The notes under the pieces are model-generated. The model did no database searches. It was not told where the DNA came from and saw nothing but the letters and a program-made list of their open reading frames with translations. From Bacteroidales bacterium (lineage in GTDB: Bacteria; Bacteroidota; Bacteroidia; Bacteroidales; Dysgonomonadaceae): DNA of 13,318 nucleotides. Positions within the stretch are counted from its first letter, which is position 1. Each line of letters opens with the position of its first letter. Where the stretch lies: contig JAAYFR010000376.1 in NCBI GenBank assembly GCA_012728155.1, positions 1 to 13,318 on the forward strand, in the 5' to 3' direction. The position numbers and the translations under genes were made by a program. Below are positions 1 to 7,471 of the stretch, in pieces.

Positions 1-1999
1 GATCGTGATTGTAGAGGCCTCCTGCAACGCCACCTGAAAAGTTATCCGAAACGGTGCAACCTATTACGTATGTAGTAGAAGCGGCATTCCAAATTCCCGC
101 ACCATTCCCAGATGCTCCTGTTGTATTATTCTCAATATTAGAATCAATGAAACTAGCGATTGCACCATTATGTATATAGCCACCTCCTGCGGCATGCTCA
201 GAACTATTATCGGCTACCTCACAGTCGATAAAATCTACCACAGAACCGCCTACCGAAACTCCTCCACCATAGTTCTGAAGAAACTCAATACCATTCACAG
301 TTACTTTACCTATGTCTTTGGGACCAGCTTTCCCATCTTTTATCGATATATTTTTCAATATTACTTTTTCGCCATCTTTTGCAGGAGCGGTAATGGTAAC
401 AGTATGATAATATTGATTATTCCCACTCAGAATAGTTTTGTTGCTCTTGTCGGCAACCGCACCTTTCGAAGCATCAGCCGGATATCCACCAATGAGCGTC
501 ACATTCTTATTGATTTCGAATGTGATGTCACGCTCTGCACTTCCACCGGTAAGCTTTTTGGTTGGCACATACGTTCCAGCTCCGATATGAATCTCATCGC
601 CCTCTTCAGCTATTTCAAGCGCCTTTACAAGCGTAGTGGCTTTTTCCCACGATGAACCATCATTGGTCGCCTCACCGGTTGCTTTTACAAAGACACCGGT
701 TTCAATAATGGGAGGATCATAAACTGCTTGTGTTATGGCAACCTCTTTCGTTACCATGGGATAATCAACCAAGCTAAACGTTACTGTGGCAGAGCGCTGT
801 TCCGCTGTGTTCTGGGCTACGGTGAAAGTAACTGCTGTCTCACTCTTCTCTTTTTCGGTAATCCATTCGGGAAGTGCAGAGATTGCCCAAGCACCGCTTG
901 CAGCAACTGTAAAGGCCACATCTCCGCCCTCATAACCGATCTCATCGGCAAGCGGCGAAACTGTAATGGAAGGGGTTAAATCCACTACGTCAACAGAAGC
1001 AACTCTCACGAAATCAGAGACAACCTCATCACCTGAAGTGAGAGGAACTGTCAGCATCAGCTGAACAATGTTATTGCCATTATCTTCCAGTGCTTCATAA
1101 GCAAATGCATCAATCGATGCCTTTACTGTCAATATACCATCTTCTAAGGATACAAATTCAGCTTCGGGCTTAAAATAAATAGCACCCTTCAATACTTTTG
1201 GGTTGTTGAACTTAAAGTAAAGATTCTCTATATCGATAAGTTTTTCCGAAGCGTTGGTGGGAGAAACCTGATATTGCGCAGTGGCATAAAGAGTTTTGTT
1301 TTCATCAACGGTGATTGAAGTGTTAAAATTCAGCAGGGCAGTTCCCTCTTCTGTTACATATTCCGGTATGAAAACCAAGTTGTTCATACTTACTAAACCG
1401 ATAGTAACCGGGCCCTCTGCACCTTCCAAGTTATAGAGAACTACATATCCATCCACAAATTTTGCTGAGATAGATGAGGATCCCTCTACCATCCACCTGT
1501 CGGTTGTGGGGGTTACTGTTGCACCATCCACTTTGTGCCAAAAACCATCATCACCCGGCTTGTAATAAATACCATCTTTACCATCTTTACCATCTTTGCC
1601 ACTGGTACCATCTTTACCATCTTTGCCACTGGTACCATCTTTACCATTCGTGCCATCACTCCCCTTAGATGGTTTTCCTGAATCGGTTCCATCGATGTAC
1701 CAATTGCCATTTGCACCAATAGTCACGACCGATCCATCTTTACCGTTCACACCATTCGTCAATGAATAACTTTTACCATCCGACAATTTGATGGTAATAC
1801 CATTGGCCGTTGTTTCCACTGCCGTGATGGTAGAACCAGCTTCAATTTTCTTCTGTAAAGCTTCAATAGTAGATTTTAGACTACTCACATCCGTTTTTAA
1901 CTTGTCGATATCATCATCATAATCTTTACACGATGTAAATGATATAGACGTAGCAAGTAACGCAAAAACAAAAAATTTTAAAAACTTCATTTTTTTCAT
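1..1999 (-). CDS. Surface lipoprotein with coiled coil, collagen-like repeats, BACON domain and beta-helix (C-terminus cut by window edge)
   Basis: The frame is open from ATG at 1999 to the left edge, 666 codons with no stop; the 3' end is outside. Residues 1-24 are a lipoprotein signal ending in SFTSC (Cys24), so the protein is probably anchored in the outer membrane. Residues 25-55 are a heptad-like coiled coil followed by a short beta domain, resembling the DUF4988/PL29 N-terminal region. Around 112-142 come ten perfect Gly-X-Y triplets (GKD, GTS, GTN, GSD). Residues ~350-421 match a BACON domain (GAWAISALPEWI, then TVAQN, ending in VAITQA). From ~440 onwards, DGSSWEKAT, DEIHIGAGTYVP and VTLIGGYP, followed by Gly/Asn-rich rungs, indicate a right-handed parallel beta-helix of the pectate-lyase-like fold. 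Substrate and activity are unknown; a glycan-binding or adhesin role is inference. A second in-frame ATG at 1990 is possible. It is divergent from the AraC-type regulator. Confidence 0.88.
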   Translation of the reverse strand, partial: MKKMKFLKFFVFALLATSISFTSCKDYDDDIDKLKTDVSSLKSTIEALQKKIEAGSTITAVETTANGITIKLSDGKSYSLTNGVNGKDGSVVTIGANGNWYIDGTDSGKPSKGSDGTNGKDGTSGKDGKDGTSGKDGKDGKDGIYYKPGDDGFWHKVDGATVTPTTDRWMVEGSSSISAKFVDGYVVLYNLEGAEGPVTIGLVSMNNLVFIPEYVTEEGTALLNFNTSITVDENKTLYATAQYQVSPTNASEKLIDIENLYFKFNNPKVLKGAIYFKPEAEFVSLEDGILTVKASIDAFAYEALEDNGNNIVQLMLTVPLTSGDEVVSDFVRVASVDVVDLTPSITVSPLADEIGYEGGDVAFTVAASGAWAISALPEWITEKEKSETAVTFTVAQNTAEQRSATVTFSLVDYPMVTKEVAITQAVYDPPIIETGVFVKATGEATNDGSSWEKATTLVKALEIAEEGDEIHIGAGTYVPTKKLTGGSAERDITFEINKNVTLIGGYPADASKGAVADKSNKTILSGNNQYYHTVTITAPAKDGEKVILKNISIKDGKAGPKDIGKVTVNGIEFLQNYGGGVSVGGSVVDFIDCEVADNSSEHAAGGGYIHNGAIASFIDSNIENNTTGASGNGAGIWNAASTTYVIGCTVSDNFSGGVAGGLYNHD
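1571..1663 (-). repeat. Collagen-like Gly-X-Y tandem repeat inside the surface lipoprotein gene
   Basis: Ten consecutive Gly-X-Y codon triplets are encoded. On the plus strand the DNA is a mosaic of the 9-mers accatcttt and gccactggt. A 27-bp unit is repeated exactly twice, at 1580-1606 and 1607-1633, with an extra accatcttt on each side (1571-1579 and 1634-1642). Every unit length is a multiple of three, so loss or gain of copies would keep the frame. Confidence 0.9.
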
Positions 2000-2058
2000 A
2001 ATTAGATAATTTTTTTATTATTACTATTCTTCTCCTTATTAGTACTTCTCTAAATTAA

Positions 2059-2088
2059 CAATCTATTTTAAACATGTATTTGAGCCAA
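2059..2088 (-). promoter_or_regulatory. Weak candidate promoter for the surface lipoprotein
   Basis: Read on the minus strand, TTG (2086-2088), a 20-nt spacer and TAGATTG (2059-2065) resemble the Bacteroidota -33/-7 pattern, but the -7 box is one T short of TAnnTTTG. It lies about 60 bp upstream of the ATG at 1999. Confidence 0.25.
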
Positions 2089-2112
2089 CATTGATTTCAA
2101 GAATAAACCTCT

Positions 2113-2138
2113 TCGGCAGGAATTCGGATTGATGCCGA
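2113..2138. repeat. Inverted repeat TCGGCA/TGCCGA in the divergent region
   Basis: TCGGCA (2113-2118) and TGCCGA (2133-2138) are perfect complements around a 14-nt spacer, which itself contains a small AAT/ATT dyad. It sits just upstream of the candidate minus-strand promoter, where an operator would be expected. No function is proven. Confidence 0.4.
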
Positions 2139-2172
2139 CTCATATCTCGCAAATTGAATCCCTTTGGTAAAA

Positions 2173-2211
2173 ATATAGTCAAAAGTATAGGATAAATTCG
2201 CCGATATAGTC
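2173..2211. repeat. Direct repeat ATATAGTC, 31 bp apart
   Basis: ATATAGTC occurs at 2173-2180 and 2204-2211. The start-to-start distance is 31 bp, about three helical turns, so both copies face the same side of the DNA. They lie 70-105 bp upstream of the plus-strand promoter. In such AT-rich DNA chance cannot be excluded. Confidence 0.35.
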
Positions 2212-2277
2212 CTATTTCATACAAAAAGAGTCTCAAAAAATAAAAAAACACCGCAATGACATTTTATCGGTAAAAAA

Positions 2278-2308
2278 TTGCTTTAAATTTTAAAAAAACC
2301 TATTTTTG
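2278..2308 (+). promoter_or_regulatory. Bacteroidota-type promoter directly before the AraC-type regulator
   Basis: TTG (2278-2280), a 20-nt spacer and TATTTTTG (2301-2308) give a perfect TAnnTTTG -7 box with canonical spacing. The predicted start of transcription is about 2312-2315, right at the first ATG (2316). Either the mRNA is leaderless or translation begins at a later in-frame start. Confidence 0.6.
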
Positions 2309-2315
2309 GATCCCA

Positions 2316-3503
2316 ATGTTTCAAGAGATGATTTTGCAAGGATTTTTTATAGTGATGCCGATGTTTATCAGTCTATTTTGGGCAATTTTGCTCCTATTAG
2401 ACAAAAAAACCAACATTCCCAAACGATATTTGGCATTTTTCTTCTTCCTCTCCACCATAAGCTACTTTGTCTGCGCACTTTTTTTTTACGGAGAACGAAA
2501 ACTTTTTGTTTTTTGGGACAATATCTACCTCTTCACCTCCCTGGCAGCCTATCCTCTTTTTTACAACTACATAAGAGTAGTCACAAAGGATGAAAGCCTG
2601 CCTCTCAAAAGAATACTCTTGCTGGTTCCTGCGCTCTGTATGGCGATATTCTCATTCTGGCTCTACTTTTCAATGACTCCCCAAGAAATGAGTATTTATT
2701 TTGAAAAGATAGTATGCCGTCAACCTGAGAAAAATGGAATCTTTTCTCCTCTACTGCAACTGCAACAGCTGAAACTGCACCTTTTTAAGGTGGTATTCAC
2801 CCTGCAGGTTATGGTCACCCTCTATTGTAGCCACAAACAGATCAAGCAGTACAACAACCGGATCAAAAAGTCCTGCTCCTCCAGCTGCAATAAACAGCTT
2901 TCGCCAATCAATCAACTGTTCTATCTATTTCTTGCCGGATCAATTATTTCACTTATCACCTATTTTGTGGGTGGAGAATATCTCTTCGAGAGGAGCTGGT
3001 CAATAGCCCTCACGGCGCTTCTCCACTCAATTTTTCTCTTTGCGATAGGTTTTATTGGCTTTTATCAAAATGATATAATCGTGGAGTTTAACCGGGATTT
3101 ACAGGCGACCGACATCACTGATACCGAAAAAAGCGCAGAGGGATTTGAAATCAAAAGCACAAAACAGAGATACTTGCAACAGCTCGACCAGTTGATGCAG
3201 GAGGAACAGCTTTTTAAAAATCCCGATATAAAAATTACCGATATCGTAGTCATGCTGGGCAGCAACCGCACCTACGTTTCACAATTGATTAACGAAGAGA
3301 AGGGAGTCAATTTTCGTGAATGGATAAACAGGTACAGGGTTGAATATGTGAAAGAGCTTATGATGGATCCGGAACAGTCGCATCTATCTATCATTGCCAT
3401 TGCCGAAATGGCGGGATTTTCAAGTAAAAGTACCTTCTATCGGGTATTTAAAAATCAGTGCGGTATTTTGCCGGAAGCATTTCGAAAAAGAGATATCGAA
3501 TGA
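2316..3503 (+). CDS. Membrane-anchored AraC-family transcriptional regulator (seven predicted TM helices plus C-terminal HTH)
   Basis: A 395-residue protein. About seven hydrophobic segments (near 9-28, 40-61, 69-88, 103-121, 150-170, 199-218 and 231-254) are followed by a charged linker and an AraC/XylS-type DNA-binding domain from ~295. The first HTH is around 307-330 (ITDIVVMLGSNRTYVSQLIN) and the second around 357-382 (IIAIAEMAGFSSKSTFYRVF), with the usual FREWINRYR between. The design suggests a regulator that senses a membrane or envelope signal and binds DNA at the inner face; the signal is unknown. The promoter abuts the ATG at 2316. GTG 2352 or ATG 2355 (residues 13-14) are plausible alternative starts, with AAGGA at 2338-2342. 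It is divergent from the surface lipoprotein, a possible target. Confidence 0.88.
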   Translation: MFQEMILQGFFIVMPMFISLFWAILLLLDKKTNIPKRYLAFFFFLSTISYFVCALFFYGERKLFVFWDNIYLFTSLAAYPLFYNYIRVVTKDESLPLKRILLLVPALCMAIFSFWLYFSMTPQEMSIYFEKIVCRQPEKNGIFSPLLQLQQLKLHLFKVVFTLQVMVTLYCSHKQIKQYNNRIKKSCSSSCNKQLSPINQLFYLFLAGSIISLITYFVGGEYLFERSWSIALTALLHSIFLFAIGFIGFYQNDIIVEFNRDLQATDITDTEKSAEGFEIKSTKQRYLQQLDQLMQEEQLFKNPDIKITDIVVMLGSNRTYVSQLINEEKGVNFREWINRYRVEYVKELMMDPEQSHLSIIAIAEMAGFSSKSTFYRVFKNQCGILPEAFRKRDIE

Positions 3504-3556
3504 CGGATCGGCCTCTTTCATATCCAATGCATAAATATTATTCCATATCTACCACC

Positions 3557-5083
3557 CTACAACTTCACCTTACACTTTGCCGGTTTACTTTCGTTATGAA
3601 AAGCATCTAATGCAGTAACTACGTAGACATACCTACTCTCATTCCCCTCATAGGGCAATACGTAGAAGTTGTCCGGAGTAATATCGACTATATTCTCCGC
3701 ACGGCGGATATCCACCTTTTCGCCGCGGCGGAAACGATAGACCACAAATCGTTGCGCAGACTCAGGATTCTCCGGTTCCTTTTTGTGGTCCCATGTAAGA
3801 AAATGCATATCTTCAGTGTAAACATCCGTCAGTTTTTTTACCGCCGCTGGCCGCCCCTTATGCATATGCGTGTAAGCGGGAATTAAGGATTTTGAGCGAT
3901 GAAGATCACTTTTCATGACATCGGCCACACCTTCCACATTATCGAGAATCTGATAACCGTACCAATAACAATTACCGTGGACAAAAGACATTTCACGCGA
4001 TTGACTGATCTTCAACGCCAGCTCCTGTTTGTCGATACTCCGTTTCAGGTCTTGTCCGATATAGAGATGCTGTCCATAGTTGTTGTCGTTCCACCACTGC
4101 AGCAGGGTATTATAATCGGCCGCAGCGTGACCAATCTCCCAATAAAGTTGAGGCAGGTTGTAATCAATCCATCCTTCCTTTACCCACAGTTTGATATCGG
4201 CATAAAGATCGTCGTAATTCTGTAAACCGTTGGTATCACTTCCCTTTGGATCATTTCGCCTATTCCGGTAAATACCAAAAGGGCTGATGCCGAAGCGCAC
4301 CCATGGCTTGGTGTGGGCAATGGTCAGTTTTATCTGCCGGATAAGCAGGTTCACATTATTGCGCCGCCAGTCGTCGCGTTGCGAAGGGGAAAAACCCTGC
4401 GATGCCGCATAGATTTGAAAACTCTCATCATCGGGAAAGGGGGTCCCTGCAACAGGATAAGGATAAAAATAGTCATCCATCTGGATAGCATCCACATGAT
4501 AGCGTGAGACGATATCACGAACCACCTCACATATAAATTCTCTATTTTCGGGTAGTCCCGGGTCGAAAAACAACTGGTTCCCATAGGTTACAAAACGCTC
4601 CGGAAACCTCCAGTAGATATGATTTTCGGAAAGGGTATTGTCCAGGCTGGCCTTTACCCGATAGGGGTTGAGCCAAGCATGCAACTCCATCCCTCGTTGG
4701 TGGCACTCTTCAATGATAAAAGCCAGCGGATCGAACGTGGGATCGTCAGGTGCTCTCCCCTGCACACCGGTCAAAAACCGACTCCATGGCTCCAATTCCG
4801 AACGGTAAAACGCATCGGCTTCCGGACGGATATGAAAAATAACCGCATTGATACCAGCCTCATCAAATTTCCGCACCATATCGGCAATATAGTACTTCAT
4901 GGCGGCACTGTTCATCTGGCTATAACGCGATTGCCAGACGGTTTGCACCCATGCACCGCGAAATTCACGCTTGGGAGCTGCTTCGGGGACATGCGTTAAT
5001 GATTTTTTTGATGTCCCGCAGGAAAAAAACAACAAGCAAAACAGCAATAAAGAAAAAAAACGGATAAAGGACCCTCTATTCAT
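3557..5083 (-). CDS. GHL10 / DUF187-type glycoside-hydrolase-like lipoprotein
   Basis: 508 residues from ATG at 5083. A TTG codon just upstream would add one residue but is less likely. Residues 1-22 form a lipoprotein signal ending in LLFFSC (Cys22), so it is exported and lipidated. Residues ~38-380 match glycosyl-hydrolase-like family 10: FRGAWVQTVW at the start of the barrel, FHIRPEAD (~84-90), HAWLNPYR (~135-142) and VDAIQMDDYFYPYP (~197-210) with the acidic pair that is a candidate catalytic site; later FGISPFGIYRN and YNLPQLYWEIGH. The last ~80 residues (RFVVYRF to VYVVTALD) look like a fibronectin-III-type beta sandwich. Family members are linked to cell-wall or polysaccharide turnover; the exact substrate is unknown. 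It follows the antiporter gene on the same strand after ~99 bp and is convergent with the regulator, 53 bp away. Confidence 0.9.
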   Translation of the reverse strand: MNRGSFIRFFSLLLFCLLFFSCGTSKKSLTHVPEAAPKREFRGAWVQTVWQSRYSQMNSAAMKYYIADMVRKFDEAGINAVIFHIRPEADAFYRSELEPWSRFLTGVQGRAPDDPTFDPLAFIIEECHQRGMELHAWLNPYRVKASLDNTLSENHIYWRFPERFVTYGNQLFFDPGLPENREFICEVVRDIVSRYHVDAIQMDDYFYPYPVAGTPFPDDESFQIYAASQGFSPSQRDDWRRNNVNLLIRQIKLTIAHTKPWVRFGISPFGIYRNRRNDPKGSDTNGLQNYDDLYADIKLWVKEGWIDYNLPQLYWEIGHAAADYNTLLQWWNDNNYGQHLYIGQDLKRSIDKQELALKISQSREMSFVHGNCYWYGYQILDNVEGVADVMKSDLHRSKSLIPAYTHMHKGRPAAVKKLTDVYTEDMHFLTWDHKKEPENPESAQRFVVYRFRRGEKVDIRRAENIVDITPDNFYVLPYEGNESRYVYVVTALDAFHNESKPAKCKVKL

Positions 5084-5182
5084 CAATTCAAATGTTAAGA
5101 AATCAGATGGCGAAGTTAAGCATAAATTTAAGAAAAAAAGAGATGGTTGATGGGAAAACAGAGAGCAGCTATGGATAATATC

Positions 5183-7252
5183 TCAAGGAATAAAAATATG
5201 ATCGTCATTTCCCAGCAGTTGATCCGACAAATGACGCTTTGGATAAATCACAATACGATTGTGATGAGGGAACCGACTTTCCAGACGGGATGGCAGATTC
5301 TCCAAGATGGGAATATGAGAGATATACCCTGAATGAGCCGATATCAAAATAATCAAATCATCTTTTTTAATCATCTCCCCACAAGATAAGGGATTATTCC
5401 ATTCTTCAAACGGCTGGAAGATAAAGCTCCCTGTATTTTTCTGACTGGCAATACTCTTCTGAGTTTCGGAATGCCCCAGATGCAATACCGGAATGGATAA
5501 TTCAGAAGAGAGTTTCGATACTTTGTTTACCCACAATGCGAAACCATCCTCTTTTTCTACTAAGGGAGGTGAGAGCACCACAATCTGTTTATTCAAAATG
5601 AGATTTTTTTCCACATGGCAGATAAACAAATTCTTATCCATACTCCTGATAATCAAATCCATTTTCTCACCCAACAGCTTATCCCATAACCCCGCCTTAC
5701 CGGGCCATCCCAAGATCACAATATCCGACATTGTCTCCCGAGCGGTACGTGCAATACCATCTGCCGGACTATGATCGATGGTAGTAATAATATCCACATT
5801 TACCTCGGCGGCCATGGCTTTGGAAACAAGTCCCTGCAACTGCTTCCTAAAACTTACTATATTTTTTTCGGCTTCTTGGTTATTGGGTACTACCCCAAGC
5901 AAGGAGACAGGATTTACCGATTTTTTGTCTTTCAACAGCAGTGCCAGTTCAACATGCTGACCAATATTGGTGGGATTGGCAATGGGCACCAGGATCTTCT
6001 CCTGGGCAAATTCACCCATAGTGGAGGGAGTAAGCGGTTCGTTTTCCTCACTCATCACAATCTTTTTTGCCGCCCTTTGTGTGAAAACTGAGGCAACAAT
6101 ACAGGTAAGCAAAATAAGAATAATGGTCCCGTTCAAAATATATTCGTCCAACAACTCAGCTTTATAGCCGACAAGGATAATGGCCAATGTAGCAGCCGCA
6201 TGTGAACTGCTCAAGCCGAAGATAAGTTCTCTCTCGGTATTCGAATAACGAAATGTCTTTTGAGTGGCATAGGCCGCCCACCATTTTCCGAGGAGCGCTA
6301 CCAAAGTAAGCGTCAACGCCACGATAAGAGTACGCGGCCCATTGAATACCACGGAAACATCAACCAACATACCTACCGATATCAGGAAGATAGGGATAAA
6401 GAGTGCATTGCCAAAAAACTCAATCCGGTTCATCAATGCCGATGAATGGGGAATCAACCTATTCAAGGCTAAACCCGCAGCAAATGCCCCGATAATAGGC
6501 TCAATTCCTGCCAGTTCTACCAGAAAACCAGCTGCAAACACCACCAGTAACACAAAAATAAAAGTAGAATATTTTTCTGGCGTAGCTCTCTTGAAAAACC
6601 ACTTGGCAATACGAGGCACAACCAGAAAAATAATCAGTTAAAAGATCAGCAGCGAAAGTAACAATCGTATAACGAAAGTGACATTCAATCCACCATTGGT
6701 ATTGGACAACACCATGGCAAGGATGATCAGTACCGCCGTATCGGTGAGGATGGTACCTCCCACTGTAACCGCAACCGCCTGATTGCGCGCAATTCCCATG
6801 CGACTTACAATGGGATAGGCTACCAGGGTATGCGTGGAGAACATACTGGCAGTAAGAAAACTGGCCTCAGGACCATAACCAAGTAAATAATGGCAAATAG
6901 GATAACCAATAAGCAGAGGAATAACAAAGGTGTAAAATCCAAAAGTGAGACTTCTGTTCTTATGCAGCACAAACTCCCCCAAATCGAGCTCTAATCCCAC
7001 GATAAACATAATATAAAGCAATCCTATGGTAGAGAACATCTCCACACCGGCATGGCTATTGTCGATCCAGTTTAGTCCGTAGGGACCAATAATTACGCCT
7101 GCCACGATCAATCCAATAATACTCGGCACATTCATCCTTTTTAAAAGAATGGGGACAAGCAGCACTATCGATAAGAGTAATGTGAATATCAGTACCGGAT
7201 TTGAAAACGGCAAAGAAAACGCATCTCCTATTTCTGATAAAATAAACTCCAT
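5183..7252 (-). pseudogene. CPA2-type cation/proton antiporter with USP-like tail, interrupted by an in-frame stop
   Basis: A single frame runs from ATG 7252 to TGA 5183-5185, broken only by TAA at 6638-6640 (codon 205). The 204-residue front part has about six TM helices with family motifs (PSIIGLIVAGVIIGPYGL 43-60, FIVGLELDL 83-91, GGTILTDTAVL 165-175 with Asp171). The remaining 484 codons continue the exchanger domain (GIEPIIGAFAAGLALN, IPIFLISVGM, GLSSSHAAATLAIILVG), then a cytosolic universal-stress-protein-like region from about codon 426 (EKILVPIANPTN, then DIVILGWPGKAGLWDKLLG). The intact form would exchange Na+ or K+ for protons in the inner membrane. The back part could start at GTG 6619, but no ribosome site is visible and half an exchanger domain is unlikely to work. 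The rest of the frame is not degraded, so this is a recent nonsense mutation, a sequencing error or readthrough. Confidence 0.85.
6638..6640 (-). other. In-frame TAA stop within the antiporter gene
   Basis: The minus-strand context is ATC TTT TAA CTG ATT ATT. Homology-like sequence continues immediately on both sides within one predicted TM helix (LLLSLLIF, stop, LIIFLVVPRIAKW). A single base change (for example TTA or CAA to TAA) explains it; no frameshift is needed. Confidence 0.9.
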
Positions 7253-7280
7253 AGAATGACTTTTGAAAGTGAAGAATTAG

Positions 7281-7294
7281 CTTCCGATCGGAAG
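7281..7294. promoter_or_regulatory. Perfect 14-bp palindrome in the antiporter leader
   Basis: CTTCCGATCGGAAG is its own reverse complement. It lies between the predicted antiporter transcription start (~7307) and its ATG (7252). It is flanked by arms that could pair alternatively (GAAG at 7271-7274 with CTTC at 7281-7284; GGAA at 7290-7293 with TTCC at 7297-7300). It may be a repressor operator or an RNA hairpin. Confidence 0.5.
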
Positions 7295-7311
7295 ATTTCC
7301 CTATTCAACAG

Positions 7312-7344
7312 CAAAAATAATTATTTTTTCCGACTTTCAGGCAA
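7312..7344 (-). promoter_or_regulatory. Candidate promoter of the antiporter gene
   Basis: On the minus strand, TATTTTTG (7312-7319) is a perfect TAnnTTTG -7 box. A TTG at 7342-7344 is 22 nt upstream, slightly longer than the usual 19-21. The predicted leader is about 55 nt and contains the 14-bp palindrome. Confidence 0.45.
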
Positions 7345-7420
7345 CGAATATTCCTTTATCTTTCACCCTCCTTCTCCAAAGATTTTACGATAACCCAAGA
7401 AGTTGGTGGTGCAAAGCAGA

Positions 7421-7450
7421 TTGCATTTGGAGATAAAATCGTTACCTTTG
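7421..7450 (+). promoter_or_regulatory. Promoter of uvrA
   Basis: TTG (7421-7423), a 19-nt spacer and TACCTTTG (7443-7450) match the Bacteroidota consensus exactly. Transcription from about 7455 leaves a short leader before the ATG at 7472 and excludes the in-frame TTG at 7403 as a start. Confidence 0.65.
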
Positions 7451-7471
7451 CAAGTTATCATTTCAGCCATT

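Larger units (their letters stand above)
2000..2315. other. Divergent intergenic region between surface lipoprotein and AraC-type regulator
   Basis: This 316-bp AT-rich stretch has no convincing gene; short frames in it show no family resemblance. It holds a strong plus-strand promoter at its right end, a weak minus-strand promoter at its left end, a 6-bp inverted repeat at 2113-2138 and a direct repeat at 2173-2211. It probably carries the control sites for both flanking genes (inference). Confidence 0.6.

Noticed and set aside
1571..1660. Short regular repeats as a CRISPR array
   Set aside because: Units are 9 and 27 bp without unique spacers, and they encode in-frame Gly-X-Y triplets.
170..1668. 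Several plus-strand open frames opposite the surface lipoprotein
   Set aside because: They show no family resemblance and lie antisense to one uninterrupted minus-strand frame with clear domains.
1513..1719. Met/Val/Lys repeat frame on the minus strand, and a His/Tyr/Leu repeat on the plus strand
   Set aside because: Both are out-of-frame readings of the collagen-like GKD repeat.
2063..2251. 62-codon minus-strand frame in the divergent intergenic region
   Set aside because: No domain or ribosome site; it overlaps the probable control region.
3504..3556. Terminator between the convergent regulator and GHL10 genes
   Set aside because: No GC-rich hairpin with a T-run was found in the 53 bp.
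5183..6619. Back part of the antiporter as an independent gene starting at GTG 6619
   Set aside because: It starts in the middle of the exchanger domain without a ribosome site or promoter and is in frame with the front part.
7403..7471. N-terminal extension of uvrA from a TTG codon
   Set aside because: The promoter lies inside this stretch, and conserved UvrA sequence begins just after ATG 7472.
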